DNA of 16,293 bases from JBCDBL01 sp039183635 (GTDB lineage: Bacteria > Pseudomonadota > Alphaproteobacteria > Caulobacterales > Parvularculaceae). How positions within the stretch are numbered: the stretch's first letter is position 1; each line of letters begins with the position of its first letter. Shown in pieces: positions 1 through 7,329 of this stretch. The notes below the pieces were generated by a model. The model was not told where the DNA came from and made no database searches. It saw only the letters and a list, made by a program, of their open reading frames with translations. A program made the translations under genes and the position numbers. The stretch covers positions 1 through 16,293 of the forward strand of contig JBCDBL010000098.1 in NCBI GenBank assembly GCA_039183635.1, read 5' to 3'.

Positions 1-1308
1 CAGTTTGTTGCGCAGGGTGCGGATGGAGATGCCTAAAATATTCGCCGCATGGGTGCGGTTGCCGAGGCAATGGTCGAGGGTGTTGAGGATCAGATCCTGC
101 TCCACTTCGGCGACCGTGCGGCCCACCAACGCGGCGTCTTCTATACCGCCTTCAGCGCCCGTGCTTGGCGCCGCGAAGCCGACGGAGCTTGCCCCGGCGC
201 TCACCGGGCTGCCGTCGGGCAGGCGAATCGCGTCTTCGTCGATCTCCGCGCCGGGCGACAACAGAACGGCGCGGTGCATGGTGTTCTCCAGCTCCCGCAC
301 ATTGCCTTTCCAGTAATGGCCGGCGATGCGCCGCTGCGCGCGTTCTGACAACGGTTTTTGCGGCATGCCGTTGGCGTCGGCGTATTTCTTCGTGAAATGC
401 TCCGCCAGCGCCAGAATATCGCCAGGGCGTTCGCGCAACGGCGGCAGGCGCAAGTTTACGACATTCAACCGGAACAACAGGTCTTCCCGGAAGACGCCTT
501 CCTTCACCGATTCTGTCAAATCCCGGTTGGAGGTGGCGAGGATGCGAATGTCCACTTTGACAGGCTTTGTACCGCCGACGCGGTCGATCTCCCGCTCTTG
601 AATGGCGCGCAGCAATTTCGCCTGCAAGCGCACATCCATTTCGGAAATTTCATCGAGCAACAGCGTACCGCCGTTGGCCTCTTCGAATTTACCGATGCGC
701 CTTGCAACAGCGCCGGTGAACGCGCCTTTTTCATGGCCAAAGAGTTCCGATTCCAGAAGGTTTTCCGGAATGGCCGCACAGTTCACGGAAATAAACGGCT
801 TGTCCGCCCGCTTTGATTTGCGGTGCACATATTTCGCCATCACTTCTTTACCGGACCCGCTTTCCCCGGTGATGAGGATGGACGCGTCAGAACCGGCGAC
901 CTGGTCGGCGAGTGCAATCACTGTTTTCATGGACGGGTCGGCGGCGATCATGTCTGTCGCCTCGGCGACCACCGCTTCGATCACGGCGGCGATCAAGTCC
1001 GCATCCGGCGGAAGCGGCACATATTCCTTGGCGCCCGCCTTGATGGCCGCGACGGCGGCGTCCGCGTCCGATCCGACGCCGCAGGCCACAACCGGCACCA
1101 CGATGCGTTCAGCCGCAAGGGCGGTGACGAGGCGGGCGATGTCCTCGCCGACATCGACCATCATTAGGTCCGCACCCTGACCGGCCCGAAGCGCCGACAG
1201 GGCGCCATCGATGTCGGAGACATGGGCGACCTTCGCGCCGCGCTCCATCGCCATTTTCGTGGCGACAGAGAGCTGTCCGTTTAATGTTCCGACCATCAAA
1301 AGCCGCAT
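1..1308 (-). CDS. flbD: FlbD-type sigma-54-dependent flagellar transcription activator (3' end cut by window)
   Basis: This is an NtrC-family enhancer-binding protein that hydrolyses ATP to open sigma-54 promoters. 436 codons are visible, and reading still open at the edge places the end inside the Fis-type helix-turn-helix, so roughly 20 residues are probably missing. Domains in order are a receiver-like region (1-105), an AAA+ domain with Walker A GESGSGK (148-154), the sigma-54-contacting GAFTGA loop (195-200) and Walker B ending D219-E220, then a C-terminal Fis-like HTH (about 400 onward). The receiver is degenerate: the N-terminal acidic pair is absent, and the usual Lys of the KP motif is Leu (L99-P100), although D52 sits near the phospho-acceptor position. 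Caulobacter FlbD is likewise atypical. The ATG has an AGGAGG-type ribosome site a few bases upstream. It is last of fliF-fliG-fliH-fliN-flbD. Its likely targets, two sigma-54 promoters, lie at 9558-9731. Confidence 0.93.
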   Translation of the reverse strand, partial: MRLLMVGTLNGQLSVATKMAMERGAKVAHVSDIDGALSALRAGQGADLMMVDVGEDIARLVTALAAERIVVPVVACGVGSDADAAVAAIKAGAKEYVPLPPDADLIAAVIEAVVAEATDMIAADPSMKTVIALADQVAGSDASILITGESGSGKEVMAKYVHRKSKRADKPFISVNCAAIPENLLESELFGHEKGAFTGAVARRIGKFEEANGGTLLLDEISEMDVRLQAKLLRAIQEREIDRVGGTKPVKVDIRILATSNRDLTESVKEGVFREDLLFRLNVVNLRLPPLRERPGDILALAEHFTKKYADANGMPQKPLSERAQRRIAGHYWKGNVRELENTMHRAVLLSPGAEIDEDAIRLPDGSPVSAGASSVGFAAPSTGAEGGIEDAALVGRTVAEVEQDLILNTLDHCLGNRTHAANILGISIRTLRNKL

Positions 1309-1345
1309 GTGATCCTCCTACGTCTCAGTCTTCCTTGTGCAGCCT

Positions 1346-1777
1346 TCAAGCTGCGTCGTTCTTCACAATTTCCGTCATGGTGATGCCGAGCTTGTCTTCC
1401 ACGACCACCACTTCGCCCCGGGCGACGAGACGGTCGTTCACATAAATGTCAATGGCTTCGCCCACTTTACGGTCAAGCTCGACGATGGCGCCTTTTGAGA
1501 GCTTCAACAGCTGCGCCACATCGATATGCGTCTTGCCGAGAACGGCGGAGACGTTCACCGGAACGTCAAATACGGATTCAAGGTCCGCTGCGCTTTTGTC
1601 CGCCTCATCAAGATTGGCGTCCATGGACGCCTCGTCCGCCGCCTCTTTATCTTCGGTCATGTCCTCAAAAGGGACAGGTTCGCCTGCGTCGGCTTTTTCC
1701 TCCGCTTCGGCGGCCATGGCCGCGGCCATATCGTCCTCCGACATGTCCTCTTCGGTATTTTCTGTTTCGTCCGTCAT
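1346..1777 (-). CDS. fliN: Flagellar motor switch protein FliN
   Basis: FliN is a C-ring protein at the cytoplasmic face of the basal body, acting in rotation switching and in docking the export apparatus. The 143-residue product has two parts. Residues 1 to about 66 are strongly acidic and Ala/Glu/Asp-rich, probably disordered. Residues about 68-140 form the conserved SpoA/FliN domain (VFDVPVNVSAVLGKTHIDVA, then the VELDR and DIYVNDRLVARGEVVVVE segments and GITMTEIV near the end). The acidic extension makes it similar in length to typical FliN proteins. The gene starts 24 bases after the fliH stop with an AAGGG/AAAAGG stretch upstream, and flbD follows after 37 bases, so all are one transcript. 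No separate fliM lies in the window. Confidence 0.93.
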   Translation of the reverse strand: MTDETENTEEDMSEDDMAAAMAAEAEEKADAGEPVPFEDMTEDKEAADEASMDANLDEADKSAADLESVFDVPVNVSAVLGKTHIDVAQLLKLSKGAIVELDRKVGEAIDIYVNDRLVARGEVVVVEDKLGITMTEIVKNDAA

Positions 1778-1801
1778 GGGCCTTTTCCCTTGATAAAGGC
1801 G

Positions 1802-2431
1802 TTAAGCGTTTATGGTTGCATCGTCCGCCGCCAGGCGTTGGGCGACGGTTTGCGCAATAGCGTCGATCAGTGTTTCGCCGTCGCGGGCCGTTGCGCCCTC
1901 CGGCCAGGACACGCGGCAGTCGGCGTCGCCGAGGCTCGTGTCCTCAGTGATGATAAGGCGTCCGGCGAACCCGCGTTTTTCGGCGATCTCCTGAAGTTTC
2001 GCGTTCAGCGCTTCGTATTGCGCGACGGGCAGGCGCACTTCAAGGTGCGGCGTATCGGGAATATGAGCGAGGCAGTCTTCTACAGCTGCTTCGATATGTG
2101 CCGGACCGTGAAGGTCGAATAAGGTATCGGAGATTTTCCGCGCCGCCATGAGAGCGATGTTGGCCGCTTCGCGCCGGTGCGTGCGAGCCGCGTCGTCAAG
2201 ACTTTGCAAAATGATCGCAAGGGCGCCGCCAATGCGGTCCGCCGCGCCGGCGAGAGCCTCGGCTGCGGCCGCTTCGGCAGAAGCGCGCCCTTCGGCGTAG
2301 GCGGTTTGCCGCGCCGCCTCCAACTCCTCCGCAGTGAACCGGGTTTTCGGTCGCAGCGCCGTTGCTTTGGCCCTGCCTTCAGGGTCCATATTGAAAACGG
2401 CGTCAAACTGAAATTTCTGTGCGTCCGCCAT
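1802..2431 (-). CDS. fliH: FliH-family export apparatus protein (FlbE of Caulobacter)
   Basis: FliH-type proteins bind and restrain the FliI ATPase and link the type III export machinery to the C ring. The 209-residue product has a charged N-terminus, an Ala/Glu-rich helical stretch (about 33-70) typical of the FliH coiled region, and a C-terminal domain containing a RLIITEDTSLGDADCRV segment that resembles the FliH/YscL signature. Family-level similarity is weak in general, so position helps. The slot between fliG and fliN is where Caulobacter carries flbE, its fliH counterpart. The ATG overlaps the fliG stop by one base (TGATG), indicating translational coupling. FliI is not encoded in this window. 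Confidence 0.85.
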   Translation of the reverse strand: MADAQKFQFDAVFNMDPEGRAKATALRPKTRFTAEELEAARQTAYAEGRASAEAAAAEALAGAADRIGGALAIILQSLDDAARTHRREAANIALMAARKISDTLFDLHGPAHIEAAVEDCLAHIPDTPHLEVRLPVAQYEALNAKLQEIAEKRGFAGRLIITEDTSLGDADCRVSWPEGATARDGETLIDAIAQTVAQRLAADDATINA

Positions 2432-3462
2432 CAGTACACCAGCTCATCTTCGCCCTTGTTGTCGGCGATCATAATTTCACCCTTGGCGGCGAGGTCCTTG
2501 GCCACGTTGATAATGGTGGTCTGGGATTCATCCACATCTTTCAGACGTACAGGCCCCATCACCTCCATATCTTCTTTCAGCATTTTCGCCGCCCGCTCGG
2601 ACATGTTCGTGAAAAACAGATCCCTGAGCGTGTCGGAGGCGCCTTTCAAGGCGAGGCCGAGCTTGTCCTTGTCGATGGCGCGCAGCAATGTCTGGATGCT
2701 GCTCGGATCGAGTTTGGTCAGGTCCTCGAACACGAACATCAGCGCCTTGATTTTCTCCGCCGCGTCGCGGTTGCGCTCTTCCAAGGCGCCCAGGAATCTC
2801 TGTTCGGACTGGCGGTCGAAATTGTTGAAGATTTCCGCCATCATTTCGTGGGCGTCGCGTTTGGCCGTCCGCGCGAGGTTCGACATAAATTCAAGGCGCA
2901 GGGTTTGCTCGATTTTCTCTAAAATCTCTTTTTGCACCGGCTCCATCCGCAGCATGCGCGAGACGCATTCGAGCGCGAAGTCCTCCGGCAGCGCCGCGAG
3001 CACCCGGGCGGCGTGTTCGGATTTTATTTTCGACAGAACCACCGCCACCGTCTGGGGGTATTCATTCTTCAGATAGTTGGCGAGCACCGCTTCGTTGACG
3101 TTAGCGAGTTTGTCCCACATCGTCCGGCCGGCGGGACCGCGGATCTCCTCCATGATGCCTTCGACCTTGTCGTCGGGCAAAATGCCCTTCAACAGGCGCT
3201 GGGTCGCTTCGTAGGAGCCCATGAGGGACCCTGTCGACGACATTTGGGAAACGAACTCCACCAACAGTTTTTCAACGACCCCGGAGCTTACCGTGCCGAG
3301 GTTCGACATGATCTGAGAGACCTCCTTGATCTCCTCCTCGTCCAGCATTTCCCAGAGGTTCTTGCCGTTCTCCTCGCCAAGGGACAGGAGAATGACCGCC
3401 GCTTTTTCAGGGCCGGTGAGTTTGTTCGGGTCGTCAATGGCGACGGCGCTGCGGTTCGACAT
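2431..3462 (-). CDS. fliG: Flagellar motor switch protein FliG
   Basis: FliG is the rotor protein that contacts the stator and sets rotation direction. It sits on the MS ring through FliF. The 343-residue product covers all three parts. The N-terminal FliF-binding domain opens with KLTGPEKAAVILLSLGEENG. The middle domain carries an EYPQTVAVVL segment at about 132-142, the family's EHPQT motif with Tyr for His. The C-terminal torque domain carries the charged helix around LLRAIDKDKLGLALKGAS and the NMSERAAKMLKEDMEVMGPV stretch. Length is normal for the family. It starts five bases after the fliF stop, with GAGGGG inside the fliF end serving as ribosome site, and its stop overlaps the fliH start, so the three genes are tightly coupled. 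Confidence 0.97.
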   Translation of the reverse strand: MSNRSAVAIDDPNKLTGPEKAAVILLSLGEENGKNLWEMLDEEEIKEVSQIMSNLGTVSSGVVEKLLVEFVSQMSSTGSLMGSYEATQRLLKGILPDDKVEGIMEEIRGPAGRTMWDKLANVNEAVLANYLKNEYPQTVAVVLSKIKSEHAARVLAALPEDFALECVSRMLRMEPVQKEILEKIEQTLRLEFMSNLARTAKRDAHEMMAEIFNNFDRQSEQRFLGALEERNRDAAEKIKALMFVFEDLTKLDPSSIQTLLRAIDKDKLGLALKGASDTLRDLFFTNMSERAAKMLKEDMEVMGPVRLKDVDESQTTIINVAKDLAAKGEIMIADNKGEDELVY

Positions 3463-3467
3463 AGCGC

Positions 3468-5174
3468 TTACCCCTCATGCAACCAGCTGCGGAGGATGGC
3501 GAGGGATTCCTCCGGGTGCTTATCGACAATCTCCGACACCTTTTTGACCGAGGAGGCCTTCACCTGGCCCTGAATTTGGGCGATGTCGAATTGTTCCTGG
3601 AATTCGTTGGCGGGCGCAGCCCCGGGAGGGGGCAGGGCCGGGACGCCGTCGGGGCCTGCTGCGCCTTGTGCGATCTGCGCTACGCCGTCCCCCGCGGGCG
3701 CGGGCAATTGCGCCTGGGCGCCGCCGGCGGGAAGGGCCGCCGCGCCGGCGCCGGCGAGCGCCAATTGTCCGCCGTCCGCATCGCCCTTGCCGCCGGCCAG
3801 AAATGGTCGGAGTACGAAAAAGATCAAGACAAGCCCGATAAGACCGAGGACCGCGACCTCGACAATGCGTAAAATATCGTCCTTCGTGAGGCCGAGAAAA
3901 GGTTGTTTCTCCGGTTCTGCTTCAGGCGCGGCGAAGCGGGGAAACTCCATGTTCACAACCTCGATCTGGTCGCGGTTCTCCACATATCCCATGGCTGAAC
4001 GGACAAGGGCGGTGATGCGCTGCATCTCTTCTTCGGTTCGCGGAACGTAGGATTCTTCTCCGGTTTCCGAAGCCTCCCAGCGGCCATTGACGGCGACGGC
4101 GACGGACAGGCGCTCCACTTCGCCGGTTTCCTGAATGGCGTTGCGCACGGTTTTGGAAATTTCGTAATTCACCACCTCTTCGGTACGACGATTGTTGTTT
4201 GAGGACTGGCGGCCGGGCGCATCGCCCTGTTCGGCCTCTGGCAAATTGTTAGCGACGGAGACAGTCTCGTCATTTTGCGTGTTTTGACTGTTTGAGACAT
4301 CCTCGATTGTTGTGGTTGACAAGATCACCTGTCCGTCCGGGTCGTAAATCTCGGAGCTTTCCGTCACGCGACTAAAGTCGATTTCCGCAGAGACCTGCAC
4401 GCGGACATTGTCCTCGCCGACAATGCTGGCGACCAGGGTTTCGACGGCGCGGCGAATACGCGCTTCGGTGGCGGCGGTGCGTTCTTCATGCATGTTCGCC
4501 GCCAGAACGTCTTCACCGGCTTCGCCGGTGACGGCGCGGGCGAGGAGATTGCCCTGATTGTCAAGGATCGTCACCTGGTCCGGCTTTAATCCAGGTACGG
4601 CGGAGGCGGCAAGATTTTGTATGGCGCGCACCGCTTTGGCGTCGAGACCGCCGCGCCCGACCTCAACAACGATGGAGGCGCTCGGCTCTTTTTTCTCCCG
4701 GCTGAACAACTCGCGCTCCGGGATGACAAGGTGCACCCGGGCGGCGCGCACTGCGCCGATGGAGCGTATGGTGCGGGCGAGCTCTCCTTCAAGGGCGCGC
4801 AGGCGGTTGATGTTTTGTTGAAATGCGGAAGCTCCGAGCCCTTCGGACTTATCGAAAATTTCGTATCCCACTGTCCCGCCCGCCGGCAGGCCTTCGGAGG
4901 CGAGGGTCATGCGCAGGTTCATCACCTGATCGGAGGGCGCGAGGATGGCCGAACCGCCGCTGCGCAACTGGTACGGAATATTCGCCTGATCGAGATACTG
5001 GGTGACTTCTTGGGCGTCTTCCAGCTCAAGACCTGCAAACAACAGGCCCATGGGCGGCTCGCCAAGGCGTAACATGATCGCCATCAAAGCAGCAGCGACG
5101 CCGCCGGTCACGCCGATGACAGCGGCCAGACGCAGCAAGCCGATTTTATTTATAAGTTCCGATAGACCGTTCAC
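3468..5174 (-). CDS. fliF: Flagellar MS-ring protein FliF
   Basis: FliF forms the inner-membrane MS ring, the first structure built in the basal body. The 568-residue protein has an N-terminal membrane helix (about 14-38), the YscJ/FliF ring-building domains, a second membrane helix (about 436-456, IVEVAVLGLIGLVLIFFVL), an Ala/Gly/Pro-rich linker (about 465-530) and a conserved FliG-binding tail (VSEIVDKHPEESLAILRSWL) at the extreme C-terminus. The start is GTG at 5174, because an in-frame stop (TAA, 5193-5195) lies just upstream and the next Met falls inside the first membrane helix. The ribosome site is weak (GACGAG). It heads the fliF-fliG-fliH-fliN-flbD operon and is cut off from sciP by the terminator at 5312-5348, so it needs its own promoter in the 137 bases before its start. 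Confidence 0.96.
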   Translation of the reverse strand: MNGLSELINKIGLLRLAAVIGVTGGVAAALMAIMLRLGEPPMGLLFAGLELEDAQEVTQYLDQANIPYQLRSGGSAILAPSDQVMNLRMTLASEGLPAGGTVGYEIFDKSEGLGASAFQQNINRLRALEGELARTIRSIGAVRAARVHLVIPERELFSREKKEPSASIVVEVGRGGLDAKAVRAIQNLAASAVPGLKPDQVTILDNQGNLLARAVTGEAGEDVLAANMHEERTAATEARIRRAVETLVASIVGEDNVRVQVSAEIDFSRVTESSEIYDPDGQVILSTTTIEDVSNSQNTQNDETVSVANNLPEAEQGDAPGRQSSNNNRRTEEVVNYEISKTVRNAIQETGEVERLSVAVAVNGRWEASETGEESYVPRTEEEMQRITALVRSAMGYVENRDQIEVVNMEFPRFAAPEAEPEKQPFLGLTKDDILRIVEVAVLGLIGLVLIFFVLRPFLAGGKGDADGGQLALAGAGAAALPAGGAQAQLPAPAGDGVAQIAQGAAGPDGVPALPPPGAAPANEFQEQFDIAQIQGQVKASSVKKVSEIVDKHPEESLAILRSWLHEG

Positions 5175-5273
5175 AGGCGCGCACTCGTCACTTTAACAGA
5201 TAAGGCCGGCGACGTTTCTCGCGCCTTGTCCCCCGCGCCGTTTTGGCGCTAGGCAAAAACTACCCAGCGTGTC

Positions 5274-5289
5274 GTAAATATGGGATTAA
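5274..5289 (-). promoter_or_regulatory. CtrA-box-like site upstream of fliF
   Basis: On the minus strand the sequence reads TTAATCCCATATTTAC. This fits the CtrA consensus TTAA-N7-TTAAC with one mismatch in the second half. It lies about 100 bases before the fliF GTG and after the sciP terminator, where the fliF operon promoter must be. In Caulobacter the fliF promoter is CtrA-dependent and repressed by FlbD. About 25 bases further downstream is an inverted repeat, GCGCC-GTTTT-GGCGC (5235-5249), which could hold a FlbD site. No convincing -10 is visible. This is a pattern match only. Confidence 0.42.
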
Positions 5290-5311
5290 CAACTTGAATA
5301 AACTCCCAAAC

Positions 5312-5348
5312 AAAAAAGGAGACCCTGAGCGCGCGGCCCAGGATCTCC
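5312..5348 (-). terminator. Rho-independent terminator of sciP
   Basis: Read on the minus strand, GGAGATCCTG and CAGGGTCTCC pair as a 10-bp stem with a single G-U pair around an 11-base GC-rich loop. The stem is followed immediately by six T residues. It lies 44 bases after the sciP stop and before the fliF promoter region, so it separates sciP from the fliF operon. Confidence 0.85.
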
Positions 5349-5392
5349 AGGGGAGGGGTAACGTTCCGTTAACGGATGGCGCGTCAGCAATC

Positions 5393-5674
5393 TTACCGAT
5401 ATTGCTGAACTCGCGTCGCCCTAAGCCCTGGCAGGCCGAATTGATCAATGGCTTTCTGCCAGGAAAGGAATTCTTCAACCGTCAGCGTGTAGCGCTCGCA
5501 GGCATCTTCCAAGGAGATCAAGCCGCCGCGCACCGCTGCAACCACTTCCGCCTTGCGGCGGATGACCCAGCGGCGGGTGTTCGTCGGCGGAAGATCGGCG
5601 ATCGTGAGCGGCGTGCCGTCTGGCCCGATCACGTAGGGTTCCTGTTCTGCAGCGGACCTCGACATGCCCAACAT
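5393..5674 (-). CDS. sciP: SciP, small CtrA-inhibitory DNA-binding protein (DUF1153)
   Basis: The 93-residue product is a recognisable SciP. It has the conserved YVIGPDGTPLTIADLPP block (14-30), the basic RRWVIRRKAEVVAAVRGG stretch, and the ISLEDACERYTLTVEEFLSW helix-turn-helix region, ending GLRATRVQQYR. In Caulobacter, SciP binds CtrA and promoter DNA and blocks CtrA activation late in the cell cycle. The gene sits between flgE and fliF, as in Caulobacter. Two candidate starts exist, at 5674 and at 5665 three codons in. Two AAGGAG motifs in tandem (GTAAGGAGTAAGGAGC) lie 8 and 10 bases from the two ATGs, so each start has a ribosome site. It is a single-gene unit, with a hairpin before it (5795-5819) and a terminator after it, and a CtrA-like site upstream. 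Confidence 0.95.
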   Translation of the reverse strand: MLGMSRSAAEQEPYVIGPDGTPLTIADLPPTNTRRWVIRRKAEVVAAVRGGLISLEDACERYTLTVEEFLSWQKAIDQFGLPGLRATRVQQYR

Positions 5675-5717
5675 GCTCCTTACTCCTTACTCGTAGGCAT
5701 GACTGTAGGACAGGCGA

Positions 5718-5733
5718 TTTAAAAAACGTCTAA
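5718..5733 (-). promoter_or_regulatory. CtrA-box-like site upstream of sciP
   Basis: On the minus strand the sequence reads TTAGACGTTTTTTAAA, a TTAA-N7-TTAA pattern with one mismatch in the first half. It lies about 45 bases before the sciP start in an AT-rich stretch (5718-5785) that stands out from the surrounding GC-rich DNA. In Caulobacter sciP is activated by CtrA, so a CtrA site here would fit. AT-rich DNA produces such patterns by chance, so confidence is limited. Confidence 0.4.
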
Positions 5734-5794
5734 GCGGTAGGGTAAAGAAAAGCATAATGTAAACGATAAAAATGTAAGTAATTCATAGGGCTAA

Positions 5795-5819
5795 CCGCGA
5801 CCGGCCATGCCGGTCGCGG
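5795..5819 (-). terminator. Strong hairpin after flgE, probable transcript end
   Basis: A perfect 11-bp GC-rich inverted repeat (CCGCGACCGGC / GCCGGTCGCGG) with a three-base loop starts 13 bases past the flgE stop. Only two T residues follow it on the minus strand, so it is not a textbook intrinsic terminator. It could still end or protect the 3' end of the hook operon transcript. It separates flgE from the sciP promoter region. Confidence 0.6.
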
Positions 5820-5832
5820 CGGTTTCAGGGGC

Positions 5833-7224
5833 TTACTGCTTAATACGGATTAACTCTTCGAGCATCTGATCGGCGGTGGTGATGATTTTCGTCGATGCGG
5901 AGTAGGCTCGTTGCGTGGTGATGAGGTCTGTGAATTCTTTCGCCAGATCCACGGTGGAGGCTTCGAGGGAGGCTGATTGTATCGACCCGCTGTCGCCCGA
6001 GTTTGGCGCTTGTAATGTAAACGTGCCGGAATTGGTCGTCACGGAGAAGGCGTTGCCGGAAATAGGGTTGAGGCCGTCCGGGTTGATGAACGTCGCCACG
6101 GGCACCTGATAGATCTGACGCTGAATGCCGTTGTCGTAAAAGGCTGTGACAAACCCTTCCTGATCGATCGATATGCCGGACAAGGCGCCGAACACCGCGC
6201 CGTTTACGGTTGTGGACAACAAGGCGCTGTCGCTGTCGAACTGGGTGAAACCGCCGGGCTGCCCGGCGGTGCCGATATTCAGCGTTAGGGATTGTGCATC
6301 AATGCCAAGACCTGTCGCCCACTTGAATTGCCCTGCGCCCGGCGCGCCTGAGGCGGAGGCGAGGAAGTCGAGGGTGGTGGGCAGGGTGGTGGCGCCGCTG
6401 GTGGTGTCGATTTCACCGTTCGGCAGAAAGGCCAGGGTGCCGACCGCGACCTGGCCGTCCACAAGGCCGGCGCCGAGTTCGATATCCGACGTCGGCGTCA
6501 CATGAATCTCGGCATGCCATTCGTTTGGCGTGGAGCTTTTCAAGAGTGAAAATGTGAGCGTACGAAATCCGCCGAGACTGTCGAAAAGCTGCACGGAGCG
6601 TTGAAAGTCAGGCGTTACATTGCCAGACGCCATGTTGTTGGCGCTTGTGCCGACGGCGTAGGTTGCTTCAGCGGGGGAGACCGCCTGGCTCGCCTGCAGG
6701 TTGGCGTTGACGGTCATGCTTGTGGTGGATTCCGCCGTGCCGCCCAGTTGATCGACATTGATCGGCTCAAGGGTGGTGAGGTCGGACGGGTTCACCGGAA
6801 CATTGCCCTGGGCGTCGATGGGCCAGCCTTGCAGGTAAAGCCCGGCGGCGTTTTGCAGGAAGCCGCCTGAATCCTGTACGAACTGTCCAGCGCGCGTGAA
6901 CAGAAACGGTTCGGAGACCGGGTTCGAACTTGGCGACTGGGAAACCACAAAGAAGCCTTCGCCGGAGATCGCAAGGTCCGTCGGGGAAGATGTTTGTTGC
7001 AAAAGGCCCCTTTGCGAAACAAGAAAGCGCGAGCTCGCCTGGACGCCGCCTGCGGAATATTGCGTAGCAAGGTCGTTGTTCGTCACCAGCGTTCCGAAAT
7101 CGGTGAGGCCGCGTTTGTAGCCGACGGTGTTGACGTTGGCGATGTTGTCGGAAATCACCGCAAGACTTGTGGAATAGGCGGCGAGACCTGTGACGCCGGC
7201 GGACAATGCGCTGTTGATGCTCAT
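5833..7224 (-). CDS. flgE: Flagellar hook protein FlgE
   Basis: FlgE polymerises into the hook, the flexible joint between basal-body rod and filament. It is exported by the flagellar type III system. The 463-residue product starts with the rod/hook family N-terminus (SALSAGVTGLAAYSTSLAVI, then DNIANVNTVGYKR), continues with the LAISGEGFFVV motif of hook and rod proteins, and ends with the conserved C-terminal helix (LEASTVDLAKEFTDLITTQR, ending ADQMLEELIRIKQ). The central part is variable, as expected for the outer hook domains. The ATG has GGAG nine bases upstream. It is the last gene of fliK-flgD-flgE, with a 105-base gap after flgD. That gap has no clear sigma-54 promoter, but contains a FlbD-motif-like stretch at 7257-7270. 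Confidence 0.97.
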   Translation of the reverse strand: MSINSALSAGVTGLAAYSTSLAVISDNIANVNTVGYKRGLTDFGTLVTNNDLATQYSAGGVQASSRFLVSQRGLLQQTSSPTDLAISGEGFFVVSQSPSSNPVSEPFLFTRAGQFVQDSGGFLQNAAGLYLQGWPIDAQGNVPVNPSDLTTLEPINVDQLGGTAESTTSMTVNANLQASQAVSPAEATYAVGTSANNMASGNVTPDFQRSVQLFDSLGGFRTLTFSLLKSSTPNEWHAEIHVTPTSDIELGAGLVDGQVAVGTLAFLPNGEIDTTSGATTLPTTLDFLASASGAPGAGQFKWATGLGIDAQSLTLNIGTAGQPGGFTQFDSDSALLSTTVNGAVFGALSGISIDQEGFVTAFYDNGIQRQIYQVPVATFINPDGLNPISGNAFSVTTNSGTFTLQAPNSGDSGSIQSASLEASTVDLAKEFTDLITTQRAYSASTKIITTADQMLEELIRIKQ

Positions 7225-7329
7225 AACTCTGGCTCCGTACTTTAATTTGTTCTAGGGGGGCGTTTTGCCGGATGATTGAAGCGCCGCCGATTTTGGGGAA
7301 GCGCCGTTTATTCGAAAGCGGTTTGGTCT

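Noticed and set aside
2177..3076. 299-codon plus-strand frame opposite fliG and fliH
   Set aside because: It is Ser/Arg-rich shadow sequence antisense to two well-supported flagellar genes.
5260..5275. Sigma-54-like sequence upstream of fliF (TGGGTAGTTTTTGC on the minus strand)
   Set aside because: GG and GC are 9 bases apart rather than 10. Sigma-54 promoters tolerate spacing changes poorly, and fliF is expected to be an early, CtrA-dependent gene.
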